Source of the DNA: Crocinitomicaceae bacterium
GTDB lineage: Bacteria; Bacteroidota; Bacteroidia; Flavobacteriales_D; Crocinitomicaceae
Assembly: GCA_023262855.1 (NCBI GenBank)
Contig: JALQYQ010000010.1
Span: 18,173 to 82,172, forward strand
DNA length: 64,000 nt
Reading direction: 5' to 3'
Shown: positions 18,725 through 28,149 of the stretch, one piece after another
Position numbering within the stretch: position 1 is the first letter of the stretch
Layout: every line of letters starts with the position of its first letter
Made by a program: the position numbers and the translations under genes
Notes under the pieces: model-generated
The model's database searches: none
Told to the model about the DNA's origin: nothing
Seen by the model: the letters and a program-made list of their open reading frames with translations, nothing else

Positions 18725-19936
18725 TTAAAATTTTAAAGAACGTTTTATGAACACTTGTCCACTAATTGGTAATTTCGTTGGAACTCCTATAAATCGATCT
18801 GAATTTAATGGTTGAATCAATTGTGTTTGAACAGCTAAACCAAGTTGTAATTTTTCTGTCAAAGACAACGCATAATTTAGTTTAGGACTCACACCAAAAC
18901 GATTAAATAAATCAACATTTGTAAAGCCTGTAGCATTTGATGTTCTAATTCCATCAATCGTCTTCTCGTGTGAGGCATGAGCAAACACATTCAGTTCCCC
19001 TACAAGTCCTAAGCCAATTGAATGACGGCCAAATGATTTAGAAAGCTCAACAGGTAGCAAAACCGAATAGATAGCATTGAACTCGTAAGAATTTTCCAAA
19101 ATTGAAGAGCCAAATCCGTATAATTTTGTGCGTTCCTTGATCCGTAAATCACCCAATTTAGTTGCTTCAAATGCTAAACCTGCAGAAAACTGGAAATTTC
19201 TCAAAGGAATTCTATAGCCCAATTCAAGCGACAAGGTTGCGTTTAACGAACTTGGCACATCCACTTCAGAAGCCCATGCTTGTTCAACACCTGTGTTCAT
19301 ACCGATGTAAAAACTGTTTTTATTTTTCTTAAATGAATAGTGATTACTCAGGAGTTGTTGATTCTCAAATCCGAAAGGACTTAAGGCTAAAAATTTCAAT
19401 CTCTCATCCAAAGATGAACTATTTTCAGTGAATATTAAAGTTTCATGTTCCCTTTCTAAAATGTCCGTTTTTCCAACTACGGTTGGCAACTCCACTAATG
19501 TTCTAAATGAAGTTGGAAGCTTTGTTTCACGTGTTTCGTTAATTGGATTACTATTTTTACCTTCTTGTTGATTTTTTGCTATTTGACCAATTTGACCACC
19601 TGAATGTTCTGAAGTTGTGCTTGCAACATCAGTTGGTTGCGTGTGCTGTGATTTAAGAGCAGTCGTTTGAGCAACAAGTACATCTTGATCTACTTTGGAA
19701 GTCTCAACTGTTGCAGATTTACTGTCATTTTTCGGCGACCAATTTTCTGTAAATAACAAGGAAACAAATCCAATAATAAAAACATTGGCAGTCCACCAAT
19801 ACCAAGCAATTTTACGCCCTTTTTTAATCGGCAGTTGTTTTTCAATATCCTGGAAATAACTTGCCTGATATTCAAAAACAGGTTGCTCCGCAGCATCCCT
19901 AAAAACTTTATCTAATTCATCATCTGTCCAACTCAT
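18725..19936 (-). CDS. Membrane-anchored protein with C-terminal beta-barrel-like domain, next to ECF sigma factor
   Basis: The 403-residue protein has a cytoplasm-type acidic N-terminus (MSWTDDELDKVFRDAAEQ), one helix at about residues 43-63 (WYWWTANVFIIGFVSLLF), a Thr/Ser/Gln-rich linker and a C-terminal part with alternating strands (FQFSAGLAFEATKL, HSIGLGLVGELNVFA, LQLGLAVQTQLIQPL) ending in F. The end resembles the outer-membrane beta-barrel family. It overlaps the sigma gene by 4 bases. The N-terminus and its position suggest an anti-sigma-like or signal-linked role, which is inference. Confidence 0.65.
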   Translation of the reverse strand: MSWTDDELDKVFRDAAEQPVFEYQASYFQDIEKQLPIKKGRKIAWYWWTANVFIIGFVSLLFTENWSPKNDSKSATVETSKVDQDVLVAQTTALKSQHTQPTDVASTTSEHSGGQIGQIAKNQQEGKNSNPINETRETKLPTSFRTLVELPTVVGKTDILEREHETLIFTENSSSLDERLKFLALSPFGFENQQLLSNHYSFKKNKNSFYIGMNTGVEQAWASEVDVPSSLNATLSLELGYRIPLRNFQFSAGLAFEATKLGDLRIKERTKLYGFGSSILENSYEFNAIYSVLLPVELSKSFGRHSIGLGLVGELNVFAHASHEKTIDGIRTSNATGFTNVDLFNRFGVSPKLNYALSLTEKLQLGLAVQTQLIQPLNSDRFIGVPTKLPISGQVFIKRSLKF

Positions 19937-20502
19937 ATCACCATTCTTTGATGTTGATTCTCAATCTTTTCTAATTTATCTCTCAATAATTTGCGTGCTG
20001 TTGATAAATGCCACTTCGACGTACCTTCTGAAATTCCCAATAAATCGCCAATTTCTTTGTGGTTATAACCATCAATCACATACAAATTGAAAACTCTTCC
20101 ACTAACCTCAGGTAATTCTTTTACCAAATTCATCAAATTCTCATATCCCAACTCACTTTCTGCAGTATTCGATGTATCAACACTGTAGACGTCCAATTCA
20201 CGCTCGGTTTCTTTTGCGGAAATGTGTTCTTCGTAGTTTTTCTTTTTGCGGTATTCATCAATTAGAGTATTCACCATCACACGTTTCGACCAAGCGGCGA
20301 AATTCACTTCGACATCAACCGATTCCAAACCTTTGAGAATTTTCATAAAACCAATGTTTAAGGAAGACCTTGCATCCTCTTCATTTTTATGGTATCTGAA
20401 ACAAACGGGCATTAATTTATTAAAGCAATGTTTATACAAAAACTCAATGGCTTTGCGGTCATCACGTTTACAGGCGTTCAATATGTCTGGAGTGACGTCC
20501 AT
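19933..20502 (-). CDS. ECF-family RNA polymerase sigma factor
   Basis: ATG 20502 gives 189 residues (MDVTPDILNACKRDDRKAI); an ATG at 20541 is also in frame. Region 2 is visible as NEEDARSSLNIGFMKILKGL with FAAWSKRVMVNTLIDEYRKKK. Region 4 has the helix-turn-helix HKEIGDLLGISEGTSKWHLSTARKLL. It should direct RNA polymerase to a small regulon. It is coupled to the downstream membrane protein by a 4-base overlap. Confidence 0.9.
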   Translation of the reverse strand: MDVTPDILNACKRDDRKAIEFLYKHCFNKLMPVCFRYHKNEEDARSSLNIGFMKILKGLESVDVEVNFAAWSKRVMVNTLIDEYRKKKNYEEHISAKETERELDVYSVDTSNTAESELGYENLMNLVKELPEVSGRVFNLYVIDGYNHKEIGDLLGISEGTSKWHLSTARKLLRDKLEKIENQHQRMVI

Positions 20503-20663
20503 TGGCTTTTCTAATCGCTTTATTTTGAAGTTGCTATGCAATATACCGTTTCTTTTTCAAAATCTTACAAAAACTCCGTATTTTTCAATTCTGAATTGTA
20601 CAAGAGTGAACACATTGATGTAACGATTGAAAACTTATTTCGGTTGGCAAAAAAGAAAAGAAA

Positions 20664-21137
20664 ATGAAAATTCATCTACTAAGACACGCAAAGACAGAAC
20701 AACTTTCGAATAGTGGGAAGGACTTTGATCGAAAATTAATGGAACGAGGCATTCTTCAAAGTAAAGAAATGGCGGCATTTTTTGCGAAAAATAAGATACA
20801 AGAAATGGAAGTATGGTGCTCGACTGCTAAACGTACAAGACAGACATTTAGCTATTTATCAGACATTCTACATCCCTCAAAGCTAACATTTTCAGATGAT
20901 TTATATTTATGTGAACAGGAGGAGTTTTTATCGAAATTATGGAATGAGAATCAAACGAATGATTTATTCATAATCGGACATAATGACGGTTTATCAGATT
21001 TAGCAACTTATTTCGCTGATGAACTGATTCATTTGAGCACCTGTGAATACATTTGTTTTTCTTTCAACGCTGATTCTTGGATGGAATTATCTCGAGGAAC
21101 GGGTACTATTGAGCAGCGTTTTCGTCCTTCTGTTTAG
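20664..21137 (+). CDS. SixA-like phosphohistidine phosphatase (histidine phosphatase family)
   Basis: The 157-residue protein opens with MKIHLLRHAKTEQLS, where RHAKT (residues 7-11) is the phosphate-binding RHG-type motif of the family. WCSTAKRTRQTF and the second catalytic histidine in FIIGHNDGLSDLA follow. The short length fits SixA-type protein phosphohistidine phosphatases, but the substrate is not shown. Its last 32 bases overlap the rhomboid gene on the opposite strand. Confidence 0.85.
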   Translation: MKIHLLRHAKTEQLSNSGKDFDRKLMERGILQSKEMAAFFAKNKIQEMEVWCSTAKRTRQTFSYLSDILHPSKLTFSDDLYLCEQEEFLSKLWNENQTNDLFIIGHNDGLSDLATYFADELIHLSTCEYICFSFNADSWMELSRGTGTIEQRFRPSV

Positions 21138-21891
21138 AAGCTTCATCATTTGGAGCAACATAATGGTAAACAATCACATACCCTTTTTCTTGTCGTTCAC
21201 GCTCAGCCTCAGCTTCTTGTGCTAAGCGCACATTTTCATGGTAAATTGCTTCCAAATCTGGTGGTTCAATTCCCATTTCTTTTTCAATTTCATATTGAAA
21301 CTTTGGTCGCTGCGGACCGTGACTTTTGTACACAATTGCAAGAGCAACACCAACAATTAATCCCATTAAATGACCTTCCCACGAAACTTTTTGTTGCATC
21401 GGAAAAACTCCCCAAATCATGCTTCCATAGAGAAAGACAACGAATAATGAAATTGCTTGTAAGGGCAAAAACTTTCGTAAGACTCCAGATGTAAATAAAA
21501 AACCGGCTAACATATAAATTAAACCACTAATTCCAATGTGATATGCCCCGTGATTGTCGGCATAAATCCACAATAACAAGCCAGTGGTAAACCATCCAAC
21601 AAAAAAGACCTTTAAGGCAATTTCTCTATAAAAATAAATCAGCGCCGCCAATAGAAAAAAGCTTGGTGCAGAATTATTAACGATGTGTTGAATCTCTCTT
21701 TCTGAGTGGATGAAAGGCATAAAAATGATTCCTTTCAAGCCTTCAAAACTTCTTGGTAAAACACCCCATTTATAAAAATCAAATTTGAATAAATGATCGG
21801 CCCAATAAACGACCCATAAAACGATTAGGAGCATTGTCGGATAGAAAAACGCTTCGAAACTTGATCCAAATGGGTGATTTTTTTGTTTCAT
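21106..21891 (-). CDS. Rhomboid-family intramembrane serine protease
   Basis: The 261-residue protein has about six membrane helices. The catalytic serine motif GISGLIYML (GxSG) and the histidine in SWEGHLMGLIVG are present, and HIVNNSAPSFFLLA provides the oxyanion region. A charged cytoplasmic tail (EAEAERERQEKG) follows the last helix. It should cut membrane proteins within the bilayer; its target is unknown. The 3' end overlaps the SixA-like gene by 32 bases. Confidence 0.85.
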   Translation of the reverse strand: MKQKNHPFGSSFEAFFYPTMLLIVLWVVYWADHLFKFDFYKWGVLPRSFEGLKGIIFMPFIHSEREIQHIVNNSAPSFFLLAALIYFYREIALKVFFVGWFTTGLLLWIYADNHGAYHIGISGLIYMLAGFLFTSGVLRKFLPLQAISLFVVFLYGSMIWGVFPMQQKVSWEGHLMGLIVGVALAIVYKSHGPQRPKFQYEIEKEMGIEPPDLEAIYHENVRLAQEAEAERERQEKGYVIVYHYVAPNDEASKQKDENAAQ

Positions 21892-21948
21892 GGTTGAGCG
21901 TTCGTCAAAAGCCGTGCCTTTGAAAAAACGCTGACAACTTGTCCTATA

Positions 21949-22446
21949 TCACTTTGATTTTAATAATGTTAATGTTCTATCTGGAGTATCCGTTGTGGTT
22001 AAAACCAGTTTATTTTCGTTAAAAACCTGAATTCGATACGATTCAACATCGGAATCCAAGATGAAATAGATAGAATCTTGCTGCGCTGAAAATTTAAAAC
22101 TCCCTTCAGATTGCATCATCTCACCCTCCTCAGACAGCGATTCGATGGTCAATTCATGATTAGCACCAAAGTGATAAGACGAATTCCCTTCAATCATTTC
22201 CAATTGCGCTTCCATTCCTTGTTCCAAACGGGCGCGTGTTTCGGTTGATAAAGTTGCATAATAGGCTGAAAAATCTATGTCCGTCAACTCCCAGTCTCCT
22301 TGAATTACTGCTGAATTGCCTTTCGCTGAATTTATCTGTGAATCCTTTTTTCGCTTTGGATCTGGAGCAACTTCCTTTTCTTGTGAAGAACAAGCCATTA
22401 CAACAACAATCAACACTAAGTAGCTGAAGAATATCCTAATTTTCAT
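21949..22446 (-). CDS. Lipoprotein with lipocalin-like domain
   Basis: The 165-residue protein has a lipoprotein signal (LVLIVVVMACSSQ). A linker is followed by a small beta-barrel-like domain starting GDWELTDIDF and ending RTLTLLKSK, a pattern common in Bacteroidetes lipocalin-like lipoproteins. No ligand can be named. It is separated from the rhomboid gene by 57 bases on the same strand. Confidence 0.65.
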   Translation of the reverse strand: MKIRIFFSYLVLIVVVMACSSQEKEVAPDPKRKKDSQINSAKGNSAVIQGDWELTDIDFSAYYATLSTETRARLEQGMEAQLEMIEGNSSYHFGANHELTIESLSEEGEMMQSEGSFKFSAQQDSIYFILDSDVESYRIQVFNENKLVLTTTDTPDRTLTLLKSK

Positions 22447-22481
22447 GGTAACAAAGATAGAGTTCCATTTAGATAATTCAT

Positions 22482-22489
22482 TAATTTTG
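22482..22489 (+). promoter_or_regulatory. -7 promoter element TAATTTTG
   Basis: A TAnnTTTG match ends 4 bases before the ATG of the DUF2480 gene. No convincing TTG lies at the -33 distance. Confidence 0.4.
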
Positions 22490-22493
22490 TAGC

Positions 22494-23003
22494 ATGGATG
22501 AAATAATCAATCGTGTTCAAGAAAGTGGATTAATTCCAATGGATTTAGCTGATTTTAAGCCAAAGACTGAAATCGTTGAAATTGACATTGCTCATCAACT
22601 TTGGGAAGGATTAATTCTCAGAGAAAAGGACTTTCGTGCTTGGTTAAAAGAAAACGATTGGACTAAATATTCTTCTAAAGCGGTCTATATTCATTGTTCT
22701 GCAGATGCCATAGTTCCAACTTGGGCCTTCATGCTTGTTGCCTCCAAATTAGTTGGTGTTTCACCTGTGTTTATCGTCGGATCGAAAATCGATTTAGAAA
22801 AGGAATTGATAAAATCAGAAATTGCAAAAATCAACTTGGAAGAGTATCAAGATGGTAAAATCATCATCAAAGGTTGTTCGGATATTGCGGCGCCAGAATT
22901 TGCGATGTCTGAATTGTTAAAACACCTACAACCTGTTGCTAAGAGCATTATGTATGGTGAACCTTGCTCAACAGTTCCAATTTTCAAAAAAGCGAAAATT
23001 TAA
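22494..23003 (+). CDS. DUF2480 family protein
   Basis: This 169-residue cytoplasmic protein matches the Bacteroidetes-specific DUF2480 pattern: GLIPMDLADFKP near the N-terminus, LILREKDFRAWLKENDW, AIVPTWAFMLVASKL and a C-terminal Cys pair region (IKGCSDIAAPEFAM, GEPCSTVPIFKK). The function of the family is unknown to me. Its stop codon overlaps that of the converging deacetylase gene by 4 bases. Confidence 0.85.
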   Translation: MDEIINRVQESGLIPMDLADFKPKTEIVEIDIAHQLWEGLILREKDFRAWLKENDWTKYSSKAVYIHCSADAIVPTWAFMLVASKLVGVSPVFIVGSKIDLEKELIKSEIAKINLEEYQDGKIIIKGCSDIAAPEFAMSELLKHLQPVAKSIMYGEPCSTVPIFKKAKI

Positions 23004-23611
23004 TTAATCGCCTGGAAATCGAGTTTCTTATCGAGTAAAATTTGAACCACTTCTGGCAAGACTATTTTTAAGCGATTCATGGATTTAGGATTGTCGTGAA
23101 ACACCAAAATATCACCTGATTTAATATGTTTTTGGGCCGATTGTAAGATTGTCTCTAACGAAACCTCCTTGTCGTAATCATACGACAACCACGACCACAT
23201 GATAATTTCAAAATCCTTTTTCAAGGCATAGGTTTGATTCAATTTAATGCGTCCATATGGAGGACGAAACAAGCGGCTTTCAATGATTTTATGTGCTGAA
23301 TAAACAGATTTTAAATAAGCCTCTTTGTCATGTTCTGTTCCTTTTTTGTGATCCATTGAATGATTTCCAATCGTGTGACCTTCTTGTTTGATTCGGTTAA
23401 CGATTGCTGGATAACGCAGAACATTTTCACCAACGCAAAAAAAGGTTGCTTTCAAGTTACGTTCAGCCAAAAAATCCAATACCCAAGGTGTAATTTCTGG
23501 GTCTGGACCATCATCGAAAGTCAAGAAAACTGCATTTGTTGAACGCGAAAAACCCCACGTTTTATTCGGAAATAGAATTCTGAAAAAACGTGGGGTTTTA
23601 AAAAGTTTCAT
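23000..23611 (-). CDS. Polysaccharide deacetylase (NodB domain)
   Basis: The 203-residue protein is almost all NodB domain. Motif 1 is FLTFDDGPDPE with the catalytic and metal Asp, and motif 2 is GNHSMDH with the two metal histidines. LFRPPYGR is motif 3 and DILVFHDNPKS includes the C-terminal His. It should remove acetyl groups from a cell-wall or exopolysaccharide GlcNAc polymer. A signal peptide is not obvious. It lies 11 bases after the DUF2723 gene on the same strand. Confidence 0.9.
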   Translation of the reverse strand: MKLFKTPRFFRILFPNKTWGFSRSTNAVFLTFDDGPDPEITPWVLDFLAERNLKATFFCVGENVLRYPAIVNRIKQEGHTIGNHSMDHKKGTEHDKEAYLKSVYSAHKIIESRLFRPPYGRIKLNQTYALKKDFEIIMWSWLSYDYDKEVSLETILQSAQKHIKSGDILVFHDNPKSMNRLKIVLPEVVQILLDKKLDFQAIN

Positions 23612-23622
23612 AGGAACTTATC

Positions 23623-26600
23623 TTACTCCTTTACTGAATCTGCAATTGGTGCAAGTTGTTGCAATTGTTCAATTGACATAGGCTGTCCTGCTGCCGGTTT
23701 TGGAGCTGGAGCACCTTTCAAATATCCATAATAAATACCCATTGCTTTCAAGTAGTCTTGCAGTTCGAATAAGCGTCCTGCATACAATCCTGGTGATGCA
23801 CTTCTGCGCGTACTTTCGCCAGCATTGTTTGCTAATTCTTCCAACGAATTGAACATACTTGGGAACGTTGCTGTGTACAATTCTTTAACCTTCGCTTTTG
23901 TACGTTTTGCTAGCGCACCATTTGGATTTCCAGTTAATGGATCATTTGACGCTTGATACATAACGAAATAAGCATCCATTGCAGCATACAAATCTCCTGT
24001 ATTGTCATTCGAGAACACTAAAGCTGGATGGCTCAATTCATAGTATTTAATTATCGACTCCAATTGATCGGCAACAGTTTGTCCTAAAGCTTCTGCTGAT
24101 TTTTTATCACCTGCTCTGTACAACAAACCAACATAATCGTGTAGAATACCATCATTGTAAGACGGAATCTGAACACCATCTAACATGTAATCTTTTCTAC
24201 CGTCCATTTGAGGCTCACCATAATCAATAACAACATCAGCTGGCATTACTTGCAACGAACGATTAATCAAGTCTTTTGCTTTTTTCTTATAGTTCGCAAT
24301 GCGCTCGTCTACTCCTTTTAAGGAAGCTTCTAATTGATTGGCTTGTGCTCCTTGACCATTTTTACGTAACAATTGAATATTCGTCAATTTTTGTTTTCTC
24401 ACTTGGTCTTCGTTATCAGCTCGCATTAAATAATCATCTGCCAATGATGCATAGTGCAATCTGTATTGTGAAGTATGACGACGTGTGTAATAATCAGTCA
24501 ACACGTCTGGATTATTCATTGCTCCATAAACATAGTTTTTCATCAAGTTGTCATACATTTCATCTGCATAACGATTGTTCATTTCGTTCAATGGACTCAA
24601 TTCGAATGCCATACCATTTTGTTTCACATAACCTCTTTTGTATAAGGCAATAGAAACATCAGAACCTCCAGGACTAGAGAAATAAATTCCTCGTTTCCAA
24701 TCATTGTTTGCAAGAACATCTAGCATCATTACTTGCTCACGGATGATTCCACGTTTATCAAACTCAAAACGAATTTCATCCAAACATTGTGTTTTTTGTG
24801 CTTTTGTAATCACACCAGATTTCACAGCATTTTCTTTGTTCACTTTCAAAATAAATCCTTGAGATGGGAACATACGCACTTCACGCTGATTGTACATCAT
24901 CAAGTTTTTATCATCACGCACGAAGGCCATTGCTTCTTTCAAATCAGTTGAGTTCCATGGTTTCTCAAACTCCATGATTAATTGTTGGAAAGCCTGTGCT
25001 TTAGGTTCATCCATCTTAATCAAACCACCTTGTAATGCAGAAATAATTTCAAACGAAGCACGGTATTTATTATAGATGCTTTCATTGATGTTTTTACCTG
25101 TATTTGTTGTCAAATCAACTTTCAACTCTTCAATGCGTGCTGTTACATTTGCTTGGTCAGAAGTAATTGAAGAAATAACTTCTGCTGCCTGTAAGTTAAA
25201 TGTCTCAACTGCTTGAGCTGCTTGAGCACGGTTGTTTTTAGTACGCAATTCAATCACATTATTCAGAATCTCTTCACTTACATTCATGTAGAATAATTCA
25301 AACAAACTTGAGAACAATACTTGATCTGTTTTACCAGCTCCCATTAAAATTTGATCCTCACGGAACTTAATTGGTAATGGATCTGATTCATAAGCACGCA
25401 TTTTCATTTGCTCAGTGTACCAGTCCGTTTGCAACAATGAAAGGTTACAAACACGCACATCAGTTCGTTTTCCTTCAACTTCTTGCATGTACCACAATGG
25501 GAAGGTATCGTTATCTCCGTTCGTGAAAAGAATTCCATTTTTAGCGCATGAATTCAAGTAATTCAATGCTAAATCATCTGCAGATGTTTTCAAACTTCTA
25601 TCGTGATCATCCCAACCTTGCATTCCCATAATCACAGGAACGGACAATCCTAAAACTGTTGCAATAACTGCACCTTGCGAATCATTTGAAAGAACTTTCT
25701 TCAAGCCCATCATCAAAGCGATGGCACCTCCACCAATTCCAACCATGATTAACCACATAATTGAATTTGGAGCAGAAACTTCCGAAGTTGTATCAAACAT
25801 TGCAAATAACACCAAACCTGCCCCACTAACAATTCCAACTTTCACCAAGTCTTTTTTCTTGAAGTTGACAAAAGCATCGTACAATGCATAAACTCCTATT
25901 CCAATCCACAATGCAAAGAAATAGAAGGAACCTGCATAAGCATAATCACGCTCACGAGGCTCAAATGGTTTTTGATTCAAATAAACAACAATTGCCAATC
26001 CAGTAAATAAAAACGCTAATAAAACCACAAAGGCATCCTTCGGCGCTCTATAAAAATGGAAGAACAATCCTATCAATCCAAAAATCAATGGTAGCAAGAA
26101 AAAGGTATTGTGAGATGGGTTCTCACTTGTAAAATATGGAGCAGCCTCTTCTTGATTACCAAGACGAATGTTATCAATAGCACTGAAACCAGAAATCCAG
26201 TTTCCACGCATTTTATCTCCATGACCTTGAATATCGTTTTGACGACCAGCAAAGTTCCACATGAAATAACGGAAGTACATCCAGTTCACCTGATATCTAA
26301 AGAAATAAGTCATGTTTTCTCCAAAAGTTGGAAGGCGATTTCCATCCTTACCAATATCGGTGCCTGCATCATCATTTGCATCATAACGCGACCAATTTTT
26401 ATAGCCGTTGATGCGCTGCTCATCCTGATCCCAATACATACGTGGGAAAAACACCGCTTGCGAATAGGCAGGAATCGCATTGATACGATCTTCAGCATTC
26501 GATTCAAAGTATTTTTCTTCTACAGAACCCCCATTTTTAGAAGCATACTCATTGGCTGCTTTTTCTGATTTATAAGCTTTAAGAACCACATCTCCTTTTG

Positions 26601-27783
26601 TCACAACAAAACGACGTAGATAAAATGGCGAACGTGAACTCCAACCAGATACATCTGCACTAGCAATCCAGTTTCCACCTTCATCAAAACGACCACCTAA
26701 TTCTTTTGAATTCCATTGTGGGCCAAAGAAAATTGGCGCTGAACCATATTGTTCACGTTTCAGGTATGAAGTAAGTGTTACCAAGTTTTCTGGGTCATTT
26801 TCATCCAATGGCGTGTTTGCATTTGAACGAATAACAATGACTGCAAAAGAACCATATCCAATCAATAAGAAAATCAATCCCATTGTTGCGTTGTATAGAA
26901 TTGCATTTCCTTTTCTTCGTGCCAAACGAATCATCCAAACGCACAACAGAATTAATGTTGCAAAGAAGAAAATTGTTCCTGCATAGAATGGTAAACCAAG
27001 CGTATTAACAAACGCCACCTCGAATGAACTCGCTAAAGAAATTGATCCCGGAATCACTCCTTCTTGAATAAATCCTAGAATCACAATGGATAAGACACCT
27101 GTGATTAAAATTCCTTTTACATCAGCAACCTGCTTGTAGCGGAAATAAATAACAAAACTAATTGCTGGAACAACAAGAATACCCAAAAGGTGAACCCCAA
27201 TTGCTAAGCCAAGCATGAACATAATCAATAACAACCATCTGTTCGGAGCGTATTCATTGGAAAGTGTTCCATTTTGAACATGGCGCATTTCATCATCCCA
27301 ACGCAAGATTGCCCAGAAAATAACTGCCGTAAACAATGAAGACATCGCATAAACCTCACCTTCAACAGCTGAAAACCAAAACGACTCTGAGAAGGCATAC
27401 GCTAACGCTCCAACAAATGAAGCGCCGAAAATAGCGATTGAATCACCGGTTGAAAGTACTTCTTTACCTTTGTGCGCAATCTTTTTAAGTAGTAAAGTCA
27501 TCGACCAGAACATGAACATCACTGTCAATGAACTTGAAACAGCAGAAAGGCGGTTGATCCAAACTGCTACATCCTCAGGATTAGCAAAGAATGAGAACAA
27601 TCTCCCCAAAACCATGAACAATGGTGCACCTGGAGGGTGACCAACTTCCAATTTGTAAGCTGCTGTGATGTACTCACCACAATCCCACAAACTCACTGTG
27701 TCTTCAATTGTGATAAAAAATACTACTGTAGCGATTAAAAATACTAACCACCCTAAGTAAACATTTAGTTTTTTGTAATTCAT
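23623..27783 (-). CDS. DUF2723 multi-pass membrane protein (glycosyltransferase family 117-like)
   Basis: The 1386-residue protein opens with a membrane helix and the family motif LWDCGEYITAAYKLEVGHPPGAPL, whose acidic residues resemble those of protein O-mannosyltransferase-type enzymes. About a dozen helices fill the first half. A second conserved block is FEPRERDYAYAGSFYFFALW and GILFTNGDNDTFPLWYMQEVEG. The C-terminal third is soluble and helical (TPR-like). Family members are often shorter, near 1000-1150 residues. A role in surface glycosylation is inference. The gene is followed by the deacetylase. Confidence 0.85.
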   Translation of the reverse strand: MNYKKLNVYLGWLVFLIATVVFFITIEDTVSLWDCGEYITAAYKLEVGHPPGAPLFMVLGRLFSFFANPEDVAVWINRLSAVSSSLTVMFMFWSMTLLLKKIAHKGKEVLSTGDSIAIFGASFVGALAYAFSESFWFSAVEGEVYAMSSLFTAVIFWAILRWDDEMRHVQNGTLSNEYAPNRWLLLIMFMLGLAIGVHLLGILVVPAISFVIYFRYKQVADVKGILITGVLSIVILGFIQEGVIPGSISLASSFEVAFVNTLGLPFYAGTIFFFATLILLCVWMIRLARRKGNAILYNATMGLIFLLIGYGSFAVIVIRSNANTPLDENDPENLVTLTSYLKREQYGSAPIFFGPQWNSKELGGRFDEGGNWIASADVSGWSSRSPFYLRRFVVTKGDVVLKAYKSEKAANEYASKNGGSVEEKYFESNAEDRINAIPAYSQAVFFPRMYWDQDEQRINGYKNWSRYDANDDAGTDIGKDGNRLPTFGENMTYFFRYQVNWMYFRYFMWNFAGRQNDIQGHGDKMRGNWISGFSAIDNIRLGNQEEAAPYFTSENPSHNTFFLLPLIFGLIGLFFHFYRAPKDAFVVLLAFLFTGLAIVVYLNQKPFEPRERDYAYAGSFYFFALWIGIGVYALYDAFVNFKKKDLVKVGIVSGAGLVLFAMFDTTSEVSAPNSIMWLIMVGIGGGAIALMMGLKKVLSNDSQGAVIATVLGLSVPVIMGMQGWDDHDRSLKTSADDLALNYLNSCAKNGILFTNGDNDTFPLWYMQEVEGKRTDVRVCNLSLLQTDWYTEQMKMRAYESDPLPIKFREDQILMGAGKTDQVLFSSLFELFYMNVSEEILNNVIELRTKNNRAQAAQAVETFNLQAAEVISSITSDQANVTARIEELKVDLTTNTGKNINESIYNKYRASFEIISALQGGLIKMDEPKAQAFQQLIMEFEKPWNSTDLKEAMAFVRDDKNLMMYNQREVRMFPSQGFILKVNKENAVKSGVITKAQKTQCLDEIRFEFDKRGIIREQVMMLDVLANNDWKRGIYFSSPGGSDVSIALYKRGYVKQNGMAFELSPLNEMNNRYADEMYDNLMKNYVYGAMNNPDVLTDYYTRRHTSQYRLHYASLADDYLMRADNEDQVRKQKLTNIQLLRKNGQGAQANQLEASLKGVDERIANYKKKAKDLINRSLQVMPADVVIDYGEPQMDGRKDYMLDGVQIPSYNDGILHDYVGLLYRAGDKKSAEALGQTVADQLESIIKYYELSHPALVFSNDNTGDLYAAMDAYFVMYQASNDPLTGNPNGALAKRTKAKVKELYTATFPSMFNSLEELANNAGESTRRSASPGLYAGRLFELQDYLKAMGIYYGYLKGAPAPKPAAGQPMSIEQLQQLAPIADSVKE

Positions 27784-28024
27784 GTGTTTTCTTTTAGTCT
27801 AACTATAGGCCTTCTGGGGCAAATCAATCCCAAAAATAAATTGACCGACGCGAATTTAAAAATATATCACTAGGATTCAGCCTTTAAAAAGTGAAAAAAT
27901 GCCAAAAATGTTCAATTCCACTTTTCAACCAAAAAATTAATTTATTTTTTTTTGATTATTTTTTTTGAAAATTAATTTTTGTTGCTAGCTTTGCACTCCC
28001 AACAAAAAAGAACAGTTGTGAAAC
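27784..28024. other. AT-rich leader region with tRNA promoter, no gene
   Basis: I see no coding frame here. The right half has long T runs (nine and eight T) and holds the tRNA-Gln promoter; the left half must contain the promoter for the DUF2723 gene, which I cannot pin down. Confidence 0.5.
27965..27993 (+). promoter_or_regulatory. tRNA-Gln promoter (Bacteroidetes type)
   Basis: TTG at 27965-27967, an 18-nt spacer and TAGCTTTG at 27986-27993 match the TTG/TAnnTTTG pattern. It lies about 30 bases before the mature tRNA. Confidence 0.65.
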
Positions 28025-28097
28025 TGTCCTATGGTGTAACTGGCAACACGTCGGTTTTTGGTACCGAAGAGTCTAGGTTCGAGCCCTAGTGGGACAA
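28025..28097 (+). tRNA. tRNA-Gln (anticodon TTG)
   Basis: A full cloverleaf can be drawn: acceptor TGTCCTA with TGGGACA, D arm GTGT...ACAC-type, anticodon stem TCGGT/ACCGA with loop TTTTGGT (anticodon TTG), T arm CTAGG-TTCGAGC-CCTAG. The CCA end is not encoded. A strong hairpin terminator follows at once, so it is a single-gene unit. Confidence 0.95.
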
Positions 28098-28100
28098 CGA

Positions 28101-28134
28101 AAAAGCTCTCCGCATTTGTGGAGAGCTTTTTTTA
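28101..28134 (+). terminator. Intrinsic terminator after tRNA-Gln
   Basis: AGCTCTCC and GGAGAGCT pair around an 8-nt loop (28104-28127), with A residues before and a run of seven T after the stem. Confidence 0.9.
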
Positions 28135-28149
28135 TTCAATGCATTTTTC

